In this document: positions 1-8,632 of the stretch, piece after piece
Layout: each line of letters starts with the position of its first letter
Numbering within the stretch: the first letter of the stretch is position 1
Assembly (NCBI RefSeq): GCF_003194385.1
Contig: NZ_LAPT01000002.1
Location: forward strand, 62,001-126,000
Source of the DNA: Pokkaliibacter plantistimulans
GTDB lineage: Bacteria > Pseudomonadota > Gammaproteobacteria > Pseudomonadales > Balneatricaceae
DNA: 64,000 bases
Direction of reading: 5' to 3'
Position numbers and translations under genes: made by a program
Notes under the pieces: model-generated
Database searches by the model: none
Told to the model about the DNA's origin: nothing
The model's input: only the letters and a program-made list of their open reading frames with translations

Positions 1-144
1 CGCGACAAGTATAGCCCAGATGGCGATAGTCTCTTAAGAGCAAGGGTGACTAAAATGTCATTTTCGATGTCGCCCGCTGGATCCAGATCAATCTTTACTG
101 AGCTGAGCCTCAGTGCCATACCGATTTTATCTCACAGGATTTAT

Positions 145-174
145 ACCAATACCGTCAGGGTTTCTCGCTATAAT
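145..174 (+). promoter_or_regulatory. possible promoter of rlmI
   Basis: A perfect TATAAT lies at 169-174, 34 bases before the rlmI start codon. No good -35 hexamer is visible at the right distance (145-151 is CA-rich), so it may be activator-dependent or spurious. Positions 1-144 show no supported gene; the rlmI frame is open back to base 1, but the protein does not look conserved there. Confidence 0.35.
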
Positions 175-207
175 GCTGCCTTTTGGTTCGGTAGTAAGAG
201 GTCAGTT

Positions 208-1404
208 ATGAACCTGCCCGTTCTGCGTTTGCAAGCCAAAGCCGATCGGCGCTTGCGTGGTGGTCATTTGTGGATTTACAGCAATGAAGTCGATATTGCT
301 GTCACGCCACTGAAAGGTTTTCAGCCTGGTGAACAGGTCGTGGTTGAGAGTGCAGTAGGTAAGCCGCTGGGCATCGCCTACGTCAACCCCAATACCCTGA
401 TCTGTGCCCGTCTGGTCAGCCGTGATGTGTCCCTGCAGCTGAACAAGTCACTGCTGGTACACCGGTTGAATCAGGCGTTGTCACTGCGTCAGCGTGCTTT
501 TTCTGAACCCTACTATCGTCTGGTCTTCGGTGAGGCTGATGGACTGTCAGGGCTGGTGGTGGATCGCTTTGGCGATTATCTGGTGGTGCAGATTTCCACC
601 GCGGGTATGGAGCTGGTCAAGGATGAGATCGTGGCGGCTCTGTGTCAGGTGCTGAAGCCTGCCGGCATCCTGTTCAAGAACGATGGCAAGATGCGTGCAG
701 TAGAAGGCCTGGATGAATACGTCAGCGAAGCCTGGGGCAGTGTGCCTGACGAAGTGATACTGCGTGAAAATGGCGTCGAGTTTGCGGCACCGGTGCGTGA
801 AGGGCAAAAAACCGGCTGGTTCTATGACCACCGCATGAACCGCGCGCGGGTACAACACTATGCCAAGGGTCTGCGGGTGCTGGATGTCTTCAGCTATGTC
901 GGTGGTTGGGGGGTGCAGGCTGCTGCTGCCGGTGCAGAGTCGGTGACCTGTATCGACGTATCGCAGTTTGCCATTGATCAGATCAATGCCAACGCCCGTC
1001 GTAACGGCGTGGAAGATAAAGTCAGTGCCCTCAAGTCCGATGCGTTTGATGCGCTGAAGGCCATGGTGGCTGAGAAACAGCGCTTCGATATGGTCATTTT
1101 GGATCCACCTGCCTTTATTCAGCGTCGCAAGGACGTGGCTAAAGGTGAGCAGGCGTATCTGCGTGCCAATCAGCTTGCCATGCGTCTGCTGGAAAAGGAT
1201 GGCCTGCTGGTGTCGGCATCCTGCTCAATGCACCTGCAGCGTGAGCGTTTGCTGGATGTAGTCAGAACCTGTGGCCGTACGCTGGAGCGTCATGTGACTT
1301 TGCTGGAACAGGGTGGGCAGGGTGCCGATCACCCGATACACGCTATGATCAGCGAGACGGACTATCTCAAGTCGATGATCTTCCGCGTCTTGCCAGCGCT
1401 TTAA
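208..1404 (+). CDS. rlmI: 23S rRNA (cytosine-5-)-methyltransferase RlmI family
   Basis: A class I SAM-dependent methyltransferase of 398 residues. RlmI methylates C1962 of 23S rRNA in the cytoplasm. The N-terminal PUA-type RNA-binding part begins with the family signature RLRGGHLWIYSNEV. The central Rossmann part holds the SAM-binding stretch LDVFSYVGGWG, and the C-terminal part carries DPPAF and a Cys in SASCSMHL that matches the catalytic cysteine of m5C enzymes. The open frame extends to base 46, but ATG 208 is chosen because AAGAGG (196-201) precedes it with 6-base spacing and the protein then starts like family members. The gene converges on maoP across a shared hairpin terminator. Confidence 0.88.
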   Translation: MNLPVLRLQAKADRRLRGGHLWIYSNEVDIAVTPLKGFQPGEQVVVESAVGKPLGIAYVNPNTLICARLVSRDVSLQLNKSLLVHRLNQALSLRQRAFSEPYYRLVFGEADGLSGLVVDRFGDYLVVQISTAGMELVKDEIVAALCQVLKPAGILFKNDGKMRAVEGLDEYVSEAWGSVPDEVILRENGVEFAAPVREGQKTGWFYDHRMNRARVQHYAKGLRVLDVFSYVGGWGVQAAAAGAESVTCIDVSQFAIDQINANARRNGVEDKVSALKSDAFDALKAMVAEKQRFDMVILDPPAFIQRRKDVAKGEQAYLRANQLAMRLLEKDGLLVSASCSMHLQRERLLDVVRTCGRTLERHVTLLEQGGQGADHPIHAMISETDYLKSMIFRVLPAL

Positions 1405-1451
1405 GCTACAGACGCTCACCTGCTGCAGGCAGGTGCGTTCCTGCCAAAACA

Positions 1452-1477
1452 ACAACGCCCGCATGTGCGGGCGTTGT
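1452..1477. terminator. bidirectional hairpin terminator between rlmI and maoP
   Basis: A perfect 12-bp GC-rich stem (ACAACGCCCGCA / TGCGGGCGTTGT) with a 2-base loop lies between two convergent genes. On the minus strand the stem is followed by a TTGTTTTGG tract. On the plus strand the U-tract is poor. Confidence 0.75.
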
Positions 1478-1502
1478 CATATCTGATTCGCGATGTCAGC
1501 GA

Positions 1503-1862
1503 TCAATCGTCGTCGTAATCGCTACCGCCTTCAGAGAAGTCGGTCTCTTCGCCATCACGCACGGTCGACAGGCTCATTGAGGCAATGTAACCGTCATCAT
1601 TGATCTTGGTCAGGTACTTGGCCCAAGCCTTTTCCAGATCGGTAGAGGGCACTTTCTCGTTACGGCAGATGGCCAGCAGATCTTTATCTTCGCTGGTCTC
1701 AGGCGACAGTTTGCCGTCCATCAGAGCGCGCGCCAGATTACCGTACTGAGTGATGAGTTTGGCTTCTTTGATGGAAAAATCACCAGAGCTATCCAGCCCG
1801 TATGGATAATGCTCGTCATCAAAGAAGGACTTTTTCAGAAAATATTGACGATCTTTATTCAT
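1503..1862 (-). CDS. maoP: MaoP (DUF413, YifE) macrodomain Ori organisation protein
   Basis: A small acidic protein of 119 residues. Segments such as HYPYGLDSSGDFSIKEAKL, ICRNEKVP and KAWAKYLTKI align well with Escherichia coli YifE/MaoP (112 residues). E. coli MaoP acts with a single DNA site, maoS, to confine DNA interactions within the Ori macrodomain; transfer of that role here is inference. The tail is very acidic (GGSDYDDD), as in the family. It starts at ATG 1862 behind AAAGG. The LysR gene hdfR lies 159 bases upstream on the same strand. In E. coli the two genes are also neighbours, but divergent as far as I recall. Confidence 0.85.
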   Translation of the reverse strand: MNKDRQYFLKKSFFDDEHYPYGLDSSGDFSIKEAKLITQYGNLARALMDGKLSPETSEDKDLLAICRNEKVPSTDLEKAWAKYLTKINDDGYIASMSLSTVRDGEETDFSEGGSDYDDD

Positions 1863-2021
1863 GGGACCTTTGCAATACCAGCGTGCTAATACTGTTTAGC
1901 CTCTTGACATTGAGGCCACCCTGTAATTTTGCGGCGATTGTCCAAGATGGATTGAGGGCAGTACAACGAAAATTTTTTATTTTATCAATAAATAATTTTT
2001 GTTGATGTGCGTTTCCTCCAC

Positions 2022-2885
2022 CTAGCTCTGCTCGCTCTGACGTGCGCTTTGCAGCAGGATTCCCATCACTTCACTGATCTGTTCCTGATACGCCGCGCTG
2101 GCATGATATACACCATAAACGTCCCGTTTGAAACGGGGACTGCCTTCAACTGCAAAAAGTTTTTGCTCGGCCAGCCAGGGTTTGACCAGCCGACGGGGCA
2201 GATAACTGCAGCCACCCTGCGACAAAATCAGGTCCAGTGCCATCCGGCTATGGCTGGTATGCAGCCATGGCGGTGTAGGGGAATTAAAGTGCTGATCATG
2301 GCTGATCTGAAATGCTGTACCCCAGTCAACCATGATGTAACCGTGTTGCTGGGCCTGGCTAGGCGTCTGGTCTGGCTGGCTGGAAACCAGCATCAGCTCC
2401 AGGCTGGTCAGTGGCACGGATACCAGTTCCTGTGCTTTGGGCGGGTCATAAAGCAGAGCAATATCGAGGGTTCGTTCAAGCAGCTTACGCACCAGCACGT
2501 CACCACTGTGAATATCGGCTCGCAGCACCAGATCTGACAGGCGCTGATGAATCGCGTTGATCCCTGTCTGCAGCAGGGTGTCCCACAGGCCGGGGGTGCT
2601 GGCCAGCGTCAGGCTGACAGTATGGCGATTATGCAGGGCCACGTCCTGACGTGCTCTTTCCCAGGCCGTAAGCACGCTGTCAGCGTGCAGCAGCAGACGT
2701 TCGCCCGCTGCCGTCAGCTGGATGTTGTTGCGCTGGCGGCTGAACAGTTCACTGCTGAGCAAGGTTTCCAGTTGACGGATGCGTGCACTGACCGCCGACT
2801 GGGTGAGAAACAGATTGTCCGCAGCCCGGCCGAAGTGGCGGGTTTTACAAACCTCCAAAAAGGTTTTAAGAAGTTCTATGTCCAT
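2022..2885 (-). CDS. hdfR: LysR-type transcriptional regulator HdfR
   Basis: A 287-residue LysR-family regulator. The winged helix-turn-helix fills about residues 1-60, with the signature TRHFGRAADNLFLTQSAVSA and RQRNNIQLTAAGERLL, which is almost the E. coli HdfR sequence. The effector-binding domain covers about 90-287. HdfR represses flhDC in enterobacteria; here the target is unknown. Adjacency to maoP supports the assignment. The start (ATG 2885) matches family N-termini, although the region just upstream has only a weak ribosome-binding site. Confidence 0.85.
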   Translation of the reverse strand: MDIELLKTFLEVCKTRHFGRAADNLFLTQSAVSARIRQLETLLSSELFSRQRNNIQLTAAGERLLLHADSVLTAWERARQDVALHNRHTVSLTLASTPGLWDTLLQTGINAIHQRLSDLVLRADIHSGDVLVRKLLERTLDIALLYDPPKAQELVSVPLTSLELMLVSSQPDQTPSQAQQHGYIMVDWGTAFQISHDQHFNSPTPPWLHTSHSRMALDLILSQGGCSYLPRRLVKPWLAEQKLFAVEGSPRFKRDVYGVYHASAAYQEQISEVMGILLQSARQSEQS

Positions 2886-3229
2886 TGAATAGGCCGACAG
2901 TGTGGGCTACAGCTGGCTGACGGAGTCGCAGTGCTGATTGACAGGGTGTGCACGGGAGCGCTGTGACACAGATATCCCTGCAGATTTGGATTTCAGCGCA
3001 TTTTGCCTTATTAAGGTAGGCCTTGGAACTACTGGCCTCATGACATCGCCTGACAAAGCTAATGTCACCTCAGTCGTTCCCTCTGACGCTATATGATACT
3101 GAACTCCCTGCCTGTGACTGCTGACTGGTAGCTTCTTCGTCAACTGGCTATCGCATTGTATGTGGCGACTACCGGCACTATTCAGTTGGGCTCATTCGCT
3201 GTATCGCACCTGAAAAACGAGGAGTGGTT
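2886..3229. other. 344-base divergent intergenic region hdfR / tas
   Basis: No gene is supported here. It must hold the hdfR and tas promoters. TATGAT at 3092-3097 is a possible -10 for tas without a convincing -35. A TGACAT...ATGTCA inverted repeat (3041-3046, 3062-3067) lies between the genes and could be a regulator site, but the arms are only 6 bp. A TTGACA at 2938-2943 has no matching -10. Confidence 0.4.
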
Positions 3230-4270
3230 GTGATCTACCATCAGATTCCCCATACCGACCTGAAGGTCAGCAAGATATGTCTCGGTACCATGACTTACGG
3301 CGAGCAGAACACGGAAGCCGAAGCTCATGAGCAGCTGGATTATGCCGTGGCTCAGGGTATCAATTTTATTGATGCGGCTGAGATGTATCCGGTCCCCCCC
3401 CGTCCCGAAACGCAGGGAAGGACGGAAACCTACATTGGTAGCTGGCTGGCACAGCGTGGCAAGCGTGATGATCTGATTATTGCCACCAAGGTAGCGGGCC
3501 CCAGCAGTCGTGGTGTGGATCATATACGCCCCGATATGCGTCTGACGCGGGCTTCCATCCTCTCCGCCATTGATACCAGCCTGGCTCGCCTGCAGACTGA
3601 CTACGTTGACCTGTACCAGATCCACTGGCCGGGGCGTAGTGCGAATTTCTTTGGCAGTCTGAATTACGTGCATGGCGAAGACCCGCATGATGTGCCTATG
3701 GAGGAGACGCTCTCGGCACTGGGGGAACTGGTCAAGGCGGGTAAGGTGCGTTATATCGGCTTATCCAATGAAACGCCCTGGGGCGTGATGCGCTTTCTGC
3801 AGCTGGCCGATAAGCTGGGCTTGCCCCGGGTGGCGACCATTCAGAACCCCTATAACCTGCTGAATCGCACTTTTGAAGTAGGTCTGGCCGAGGTGGCGCA
3901 TCGGGAAGGGGTAGAATTGCTGGCCTACTCACCCTTGGCATTCGGTATGCTGACCGGCAAGTATCTGCATGGAGAGCGCCCTGCAGGGGCCCGTCTGTCG
4001 CTTTACAGCCGCTTTTCGCGCTATTTCAAGGCGCAGGGTGAGAAAGCAACGGAAGCCTATGTAGCGCTGGCACAGGCTCATGGTCTCAGCCCGGCACAGC
4101 TGGCACTGGCCTACGTCAATACCCGCCCCTTTGTAGCCTCCAATATCATTGGTGCTACACAGATGGCACAATTGCGGGAAAATGTCGCCAGTCTGGATGT
4201 AACCCTGAGTGATACCCTGCTGGCTGAGCTTGAAGCCATTCATGAGCTTTATCCCAATCCCTGCCCCTGA
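3230..4270 (+). CDS. tas: NADP(H)-dependent aldo/keto reductase, Tas type
   Basis: 346 residues, the same length as E. coli Tas (YgdS). The family-specific opening YHQIPHTDLKVSK, GTMTYGEQN, AEMYPVPPRPETQG and the C-terminal ELEAIHELYPNP match Tas closely. The aldo/keto reductase catalytic set is visible: Asp in FIDAAEMY, the Tyr of that motif, Lys in IIATKV and His in QIHWPG. The natural substrate of Tas is unclear; the E. coli gene was found as a suppressor of tyrosine auxotrophy. GTG 3230 is chosen over GTG 3224 because GAGGAG (3219-3224) then sits at proper spacing. The response-regulator gene follows after 26 bases, so read-through is likely. Confidence 0.88.
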   Translation: MIYHQIPHTDLKVSKICLGTMTYGEQNTEAEAHEQLDYAVAQGINFIDAAEMYPVPPRPETQGRTETYIGSWLAQRGKRDDLIIATKVAGPSSRGVDHIRPDMRLTRASILSAIDTSLARLQTDYVDLYQIHWPGRSANFFGSLNYVHGEDPHDVPMEETLSALGELVKAGKVRYIGLSNETPWGVMRFLQLADKLGLPRVATIQNPYNLLNRTFEVGLAEVAHREGVELLAYSPLAFGMLTGKYLHGERPAGARLSLYSRFSRYFKAQGEKATEAYVALAQAHGLSPAQLALAYVNTRPFVASNIIGATQMAQLRENVASLDVTLSDTLLAELEAIHELYPNPCP

Positions 4271-4296
4271 TTGCAGAAGAGACCTGATAGCGCCGT

Positions 4297-5004
4297 ATGA
4301 CAACCCAAAAGCGTATCTTGATCGTGGATGATGACGAAGACATTCGTCAGCTGATTTCAGACTATCTCAGCCGTCATGGCTTTGAGTGCCACACCGCTGC
4401 TGATGGCAGCTATCTCGACGACAGTTTTGCCCGTCAGGCACCGGATCTGGTCATCCTCGATCTGATGCTGCCGGGGGAGGATGGTTTTTCGCTGTGCAAG
4501 CGCCTGCGCCAACAGTCGCAGGTGCCTATCATTATGCTGACTGCCAGTGCCGATGATACTGACCGTATTCTGGGGCTGGAGCTGGGAGCGGATGATTATC
4601 TGGCGAAACCCTTCAACCCGCGGGAGTTACTGGCGCGCATCAAGGCCATTTTGCGCCGTACCCAGAGTTTTGGTGGTCAGGCGCGTTTTCAGCGTTTTGG
4701 CCCCTGGCGTCTGGATCGCACCACACGGGAGCTGATTGGTCAGGCTGGTGAGCGAGAGAGCCTGAGCGGGGCTGATTTTTCCCTGCTCAGCGTTTTTCTC
4801 AACCATCCGCAACAGGTCCTGTCGCGAGACGACCTGTTTGATCTGTCCCGTGGCCGCGACGCACCGCCACTGGACCGTTCCATTGATGTCCACATTTGCC
4901 GCTTGCGTGCCCGTCTGGGGGAGGATGCCAAAACCCCGCAGCTGATCAAAACGGTACGTGGCTCTGGTTATATTCTCGCCGTGCCCGTGGAAAATGTCGG
5001 CTAA
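4297..5004 (+). CDS. OmpR/PhoB-family response regulator (first pair)
   Basis: 235 residues. The receiver domain is residues 5-118, with acidic pocket D11-D12-D13, phospho-acceptor Asp55 (VILDLMLPGEDG), Thr82 and Lys104 (YLAKPF). A C-terminal winged helix (about 135-230) ends in the usual hairpin (IKTVRGSGYIL). It resembles OmpR of this same window (15414-16124) in the receiver, but is a separate paralogue. The kinase gene overlaps its 3' end by 11 bases, so the two are translationally coupled and very likely cognate. The signal sensed cannot be read from sequence. Confidence 0.9.
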   Translation: MTTQKRILIVDDDEDIRQLISDYLSRHGFECHTAADGSYLDDSFARQAPDLVILDLMLPGEDGFSLCKRLRQQSQVPIIMLTASADDTDRILGLELGADDYLAKPFNPRELLARIKAILRRTQSFGGQARFQRFGPWRLDRTTRELIGQAGERESLSGADFSLLSVFLNHPQQVLSRDDLFDLSRGRDAPPLDRSIDVHICRLRARLGEDAKTPQLIKTVRGSGYILAVPVENVG

Positions 5005-6460
5005 CTGGCGTTATCGACTGCCGCGTTCATTACGTGGCAGGTTTGTTTTGCTGATGCTGGGGGGCGTGCTGCTGGCCCAGTTGATCAGCTATGGCGTCTG
5101 GACCTCGCAGGTGCGTGCCAGCCATCTGGAGCTGGTAGACCGGGTGTCGCGCAACCTCACCTACAGCATTGCCTCCACGGCACGCTTTTTTATTTCACTG
5201 CCCATCGAATATCGCCATCTGGTGCTGGATCAGCTGCGCAAGATGGGAGGCACGCGTTTTTTTGTCAGTATCAATGATCATCGCATTCCGGTGCAGGACA
5301 TTGACGACTCTCAGGAAAAGCATCTGGTGGTGGATAATGTCGCCGGTATCATGCGGCAGGAAATGAACGTTGAGCGGGTCTGGGTGCAGTTTTCCGAGCC
5401 GACCACGTTACGCGTGCTCAACAGTGAAACCCTTGCACTGGACTTGCCACCGCGCTGGGCACAGTCGCTGTTTCTGGATCCGCTATCGCCGCCGGTGATG
5501 GTGGTGCAGATGCAACTGGAGAAGGACACCTGGCTGTACATCGCCACCCTGTTGCCGGTACCGGGCTTTCTGCAGAAAGGAAGCTGGCTGGATGCTGACA
5601 AGCTGGTGTTTCTGGCGTTGATGCTGATTGTGGTGATTACCATGAGTCTGGTGGGCATACGCTGGATGACCCGGCCACTGGCAGAGATTGCCCGCGCAGC
5701 CGAAGACTTCGGGCGCGACATTGATCATCCGCCGTTGCTGGAGCAGGGGCCGTCTGAAGTGATCGCCACCGCGCGCGCCTTCAATCACATGCAGGAACGT
5801 ATCCGGCGTTATCTGGCCGAACGGGAGCGGTTGTTTTCCGCTATCTCCCATGATCTCAAAACCCCTATTACTCGCCTGCGCCTGCGTGCAGAGCTGCTGG
5901 ACGATGATCTGCAGCGTGAGCGCTTCAGCAAGGATCTGGAAGAGCTGGATCTGATGGTTAAAGGCGCTTTGCAGTACGTCAAGGATACCGACATTCACGA
6001 GAACACCGAGACAGTGCACGTGCCAGATCTGCTCGACTCGCTGCTGACCGATTTGCAGCAGCAGGGGCGGGAAGTAAGGCTGCTGGGTGACTTCGAGCCG
6101 TTGCAAGCCAAACCGCTGGCACTCAAGCGCTGCCTGACCAATCTGATCGACAACGCGCTGTTCTATGGTGGCAGCGCGGATATCAGCATGTGCAGTACTG
6201 ACCTGCAGTGGCTGGTGCAGGTCCGGGATCATGGCCCCGGGATCCCGGAAGAGCAGATGGATCTGGTCTTTGAGCCCTATGTCCGGCTGGAACCTTCACG
6301 CAATCGCCATACGGGGGGCAGCGGTTTGGGGCTGGGTATTGCCCGCAGCCTGGCCCGTGCTCACGGCGGTGATCTGATGCTGCGGAATCATCGTGAGGGC
6401 GGGCTGGAAGTGACGCTGATCCTGCCCCGTATTCTGTCCGTCGACATCGCAGGGGCCTGA
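4994..6460 (+). CDS. EnvZ-like membrane sensor histidine kinase (first pair)
   Basis: 488 residues. TM1 is around residues 16-38 (VLLMLGGVLLAQLISYGV), followed by a periplasmic sensor of about 150 residues and TM2 near 205-228, then HAMP. The dimerisation/phosphoacceptor segment is AISHDLKTPITRLRLR with His286. The ATP-binding domain carries NLIDNALFYGG (N box), DHGPGIP (G1) and GGSGLGLGIA (G2). It autophosphorylates and should pass phosphate to the regulator just upstream. The frame is open to 4958, but ATG 4994 is preferred: GTGGAAA precedes it and a short basic N-terminus then leads into TM1. Confidence 0.88.
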   Translation: MSANWRYRLPRSLRGRFVLLMLGGVLLAQLISYGVWTSQVRASHLELVDRVSRNLTYSIASTARFFISLPIEYRHLVLDQLRKMGGTRFFVSINDHRIPVQDIDDSQEKHLVVDNVAGIMRQEMNVERVWVQFSEPTTLRVLNSETLALDLPPRWAQSLFLDPLSPPVMVVQMQLEKDTWLYIATLLPVPGFLQKGSWLDADKLVFLALMLIVVITMSLVGIRWMTRPLAEIARAAEDFGRDIDHPPLLEQGPSEVIATARAFNHMQERIRRYLAERERLFSAISHDLKTPITRLRLRAELLDDDLQRERFSKDLEELDLMVKGALQYVKDTDIHENTETVHVPDLLDSLLTDLQQQGREVRLLGDFEPLQAKPLALKRCLTNLIDNALFYGGSADISMCSTDLQWLVQVRDHGPGIPEEQMDLVFEPYVRLEPSRNRHTGGSGLGLGIARSLARAHGGDLMLRNHREGGLEVTLILPRILSVDIAGA

Positions 6461-6565
6461 AGTAGCCTGCCAGTCGCGCACAGCGTGCTATCATTACCGC
6501 CACGGACATGATTGATGTGCGCCCGCAACGGCTTGGTGATGCGGCTATTCTTCGAGGACTTTCCC

Positions 6566-7156
6566 ATGAAACAAATCGTGCTGGCCAGTGGCAACAAGGG
6601 CAAATTGCATGAATTCAATGAGCTGCTTGGCGGCCTGGATTTTGAAGTCATACCCCAGTCTGCATTCAGTGTGCCCGATGCCGATGAAACGGGTCTGAGC
6701 TTTGTTGAGAACGCCATTCTCAAAGCCCGCCATGCGGCACGTCTTACCGGTTTGCCGGCCCTGGCCGATGATTCGGGTTTGGAAGTGGATGCCCTCAAAG
6801 GGGCACCTGGCATCTATTCAGCACGTTTTGCCGGTGTGGGTGCCAGTGATGATGACAACTGTGAGCTGCTGCTTGAGCGCCTGCGGCATACGCCGGAAGA
6901 TGAACGCAGTGCCCGCTTCCAGTGTGTGCTGGTGTTCATGCGACATGAGACGGACCCCACGCCGCTGATCTGTCAGGGCAGCTGGGAAGGCCGGGTGCTG
7001 TTTGAGGCGCGCGGCGAAGGTGGCTTTGGCTACGACCCGCTGTTCTGGGTACCTGATCAGCAGTGCAGCGCTGCCGAGCTGAGCGCAGAGCTGAAAAATC
7101 GCCTCAGTCATCGTGGTAAAGCACTGCAGCAACTGATGCAGCGTTTTAATCCCTGA
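6566..7156 (+). CDS. rdgB: XTP/dITP pyrophosphatase RdgB (Ham1 family)
   Basis: 196 residues, the usual RdgB length. The enzyme hydrolyses dITP, dHAPTP and XTP to monophosphates and keeps deaminated purines out of DNA. The N-terminal nucleotide-binding motif IVLASGNKGK, the TGLSFVENAILKARHAA helix, the metal-binding LADDSGLEVDAL and the C-terminal GYDPLFW are all present. ATG 6566 is chosen over upstream in-frame starts because CGAGGA lies 7 bases before it. The hemW gene follows after about 97 bases, the same order as in many gammaproteobacteria. Confidence 0.92.
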   Translation: MKQIVLASGNKGKLHEFNELLGGLDFEVIPQSAFSVPDADETGLSFVENAILKARHAARLTGLPALADDSGLEVDALKGAPGIYSARFAGVGASDDDNCELLLERLRHTPEDERSARFQCVLVFMRHETDPTPLICQGSWEGRVLFEARGEGGFGYDPLFWVPDQQCSAAELSAELKNRLSHRGKALQQLMQRFNP

Positions 7157-7253
7157 ATTGGATCGGGTTTCTCCATCGGCGTGAAACCTGCGGCAGTTGC
7201 ATGGTCCTGGTGCTGCCGTCATATCAAGGATCTTAGCTTTCGAGATCGCCAGT

Positions 7254-8393
7254 TTGTTGCAGTTACCTCCTCTCAGCCTGTACATCCACATCCCCTGGTG
7301 CGTGCGTAAATGCCCGTACTGTGACTTCAATTCTCACGCCGTGCGCGGCGAGCTGCCAGAGCAGGATTATGTTGCGCGTCTGCTGGAAGACCTCGAGCAG
7401 GAGCAGGTGGCGGCGCAGGGGCGAGAAATTACCAGTATCTTTATCGGCGGTGGTACGCCCAGCCTGTTCAGTGAGCAGGCGATTGATCAGCTGCTGTGTG
7501 GTATTGCCCGGAGAGTGACACTGGCTGATGACTGTGAAGTGACCATGGAGGCCAACCCCGGCACCTTCGAGGCTGAGCGCTTTGCGGGTTTCCGTCAGGC
7601 CGGTGTCAATCGCCTGTCGGTTGGCATCCAGAGTTTTGATGATGACAAGCTGCAACGACTGGGAAGGATACACAGTAGCCGCGATGCCATTGCTGCTGTG
7701 GAAAAGCTGCATCAGCTGGGCTTCGACAACTTCAATCTGGATCTGATGCACGGTCTGCCGGAGCAGACCCTGCAACAGGGTCTGGCGGATCTGCGGCAAG
7801 CCATCGCACTGCAGCCTGCACATATTTCCTGGTATCAGCTGACCATTGAACCCAATACCGAGTACTACAGCCGCCCACCACAGCTGCCTGAGGATGAGGC
7901 GTTGTGGGCCATTCAGGAGGAGGGCCATGAGCTGCTGCAGGTGGCAGGATACGGTCAGTATGAAACCTCAGCCTACGCACAAGCTGGTCGACGTGCCCGT
8001 CACAACCTTAATTACTGGCAGTTTGGTGATTATCTGGGGGTCGGTGCAGGTGCACACGGTAAGGTAAGCTGGCAGGCCACAGGGCAGATTGTGCGTCGCT
8101 GGAAAACGCGTATGCCGCAGCACTATCTGGATCGTAGCCGGTTGCTGGTAGCGGGGGAGCAGCAGGTGGAGGCAGATGAGCTGCCGTTTGAGTTCATGAT
8201 GAATGCATTACGACTGGTGGACGGTGTGCCGTCAGCCTGGTTTGAGCAGCGCACCGGACTGACCAAGGCCAGCATTGACGATGCCGTCAGGCTTGGTCAG
8301 GACCGGGGGCTACTCAATCGTAACGAAGATGCATTCAGACCCACTGCCCTTGGGCAGCGTTATCTTAATGATTTGCTGGAGCTTTTTCTGTGA
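7254..8393 (+). CDS. hemW: Radical SAM haem chaperone HemW
   Basis: About 379 residues. The protein opens with QLPPLSLYIHIPWCVRKC and the radical SAM cluster CVRKCPYC, then IFIGGGTPS, EANPGTFE and SVGIQSF, typical of HemW (formerly YggW, HemN-like). HemW binds haem and delivers it to respiratory proteins rather than acting as coproporphyrinogen oxidase; this is established for E. coli and Lactococcus. No ATG fits the N-terminus. The likely start is TTG 7254 (or TTG 7257) behind CGAGA at 7241-7245. Rare start usage is the only oddity. Confidence 0.87.
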   Translation: MLQLPPLSLYIHIPWCVRKCPYCDFNSHAVRGELPEQDYVARLLEDLEQEQVAAQGREITSIFIGGGTPSLFSEQAIDQLLCGIARRVTLADDCEVTMEANPGTFEAERFAGFRQAGVNRLSVGIQSFDDDKLQRLGRIHSSRDAIAAVEKLHQLGFDNFNLDLMHGLPEQTLQQGLADLRQAIALQPAHISWYQLTIEPNTEYYSRPPQLPEDEALWAIQEEGHELLQVAGYGQYETSAYAQAGRRARHNLNYWQFGDYLGVGAGAHGKVSWQATGQIVRRWKTRMPQHYLDRSRLLVAGEQQVEADELPFEFMMNALRLVDGVPSAWFEQRTGLTKASIDDAVRLGQDRGLLNRNEDAFRPTALGQRYLNDLLELFL

Positions 8394-8397
8394 TTCC

Positions 8398-8430
8398 GGC
8401 CTGACTCGTTCATCCTGAAGTCGTCAGGCC
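8398..8430 (+). terminator. possible hairpin after hemW
   Basis: GGCCTGAC and GTCAGGCC form an 8-bp stem with a 17-base loop, five bases after the hemW stop. There is no T-tract, so termination would be weak or Rho-dependent. The remaining 200 bases to tesA hold further short stems (GATTTC/GAAATC at 8460-8478) and nothing that looks coding. Confidence 0.35.
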
Positions 8431-8632
8431 ATCATCATCTCATCCATGGGCGTCCTGCTGATTTCGCTCAGTGAAATCGGCATCCTGCCTCCCTTGAGGG
8501 TCGTCTCTGACCCTGTCCATTGGCGCCAGATTACTGTTGTGCGGCTGCGGAACCTATAGGAAAAAGTCTGAATTTTCTGGTTGCAATTCAGCTACTTCTC
8601 ATTTGCATGAAAGCCGCATGGTGTCTGGGTTT

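Noticed and set aside
5483-6232. 249-codon antisense frame opposite the first sensor kinase
   Set aside because: Shadow of the kinase; Gln/His-rich low-information translation.
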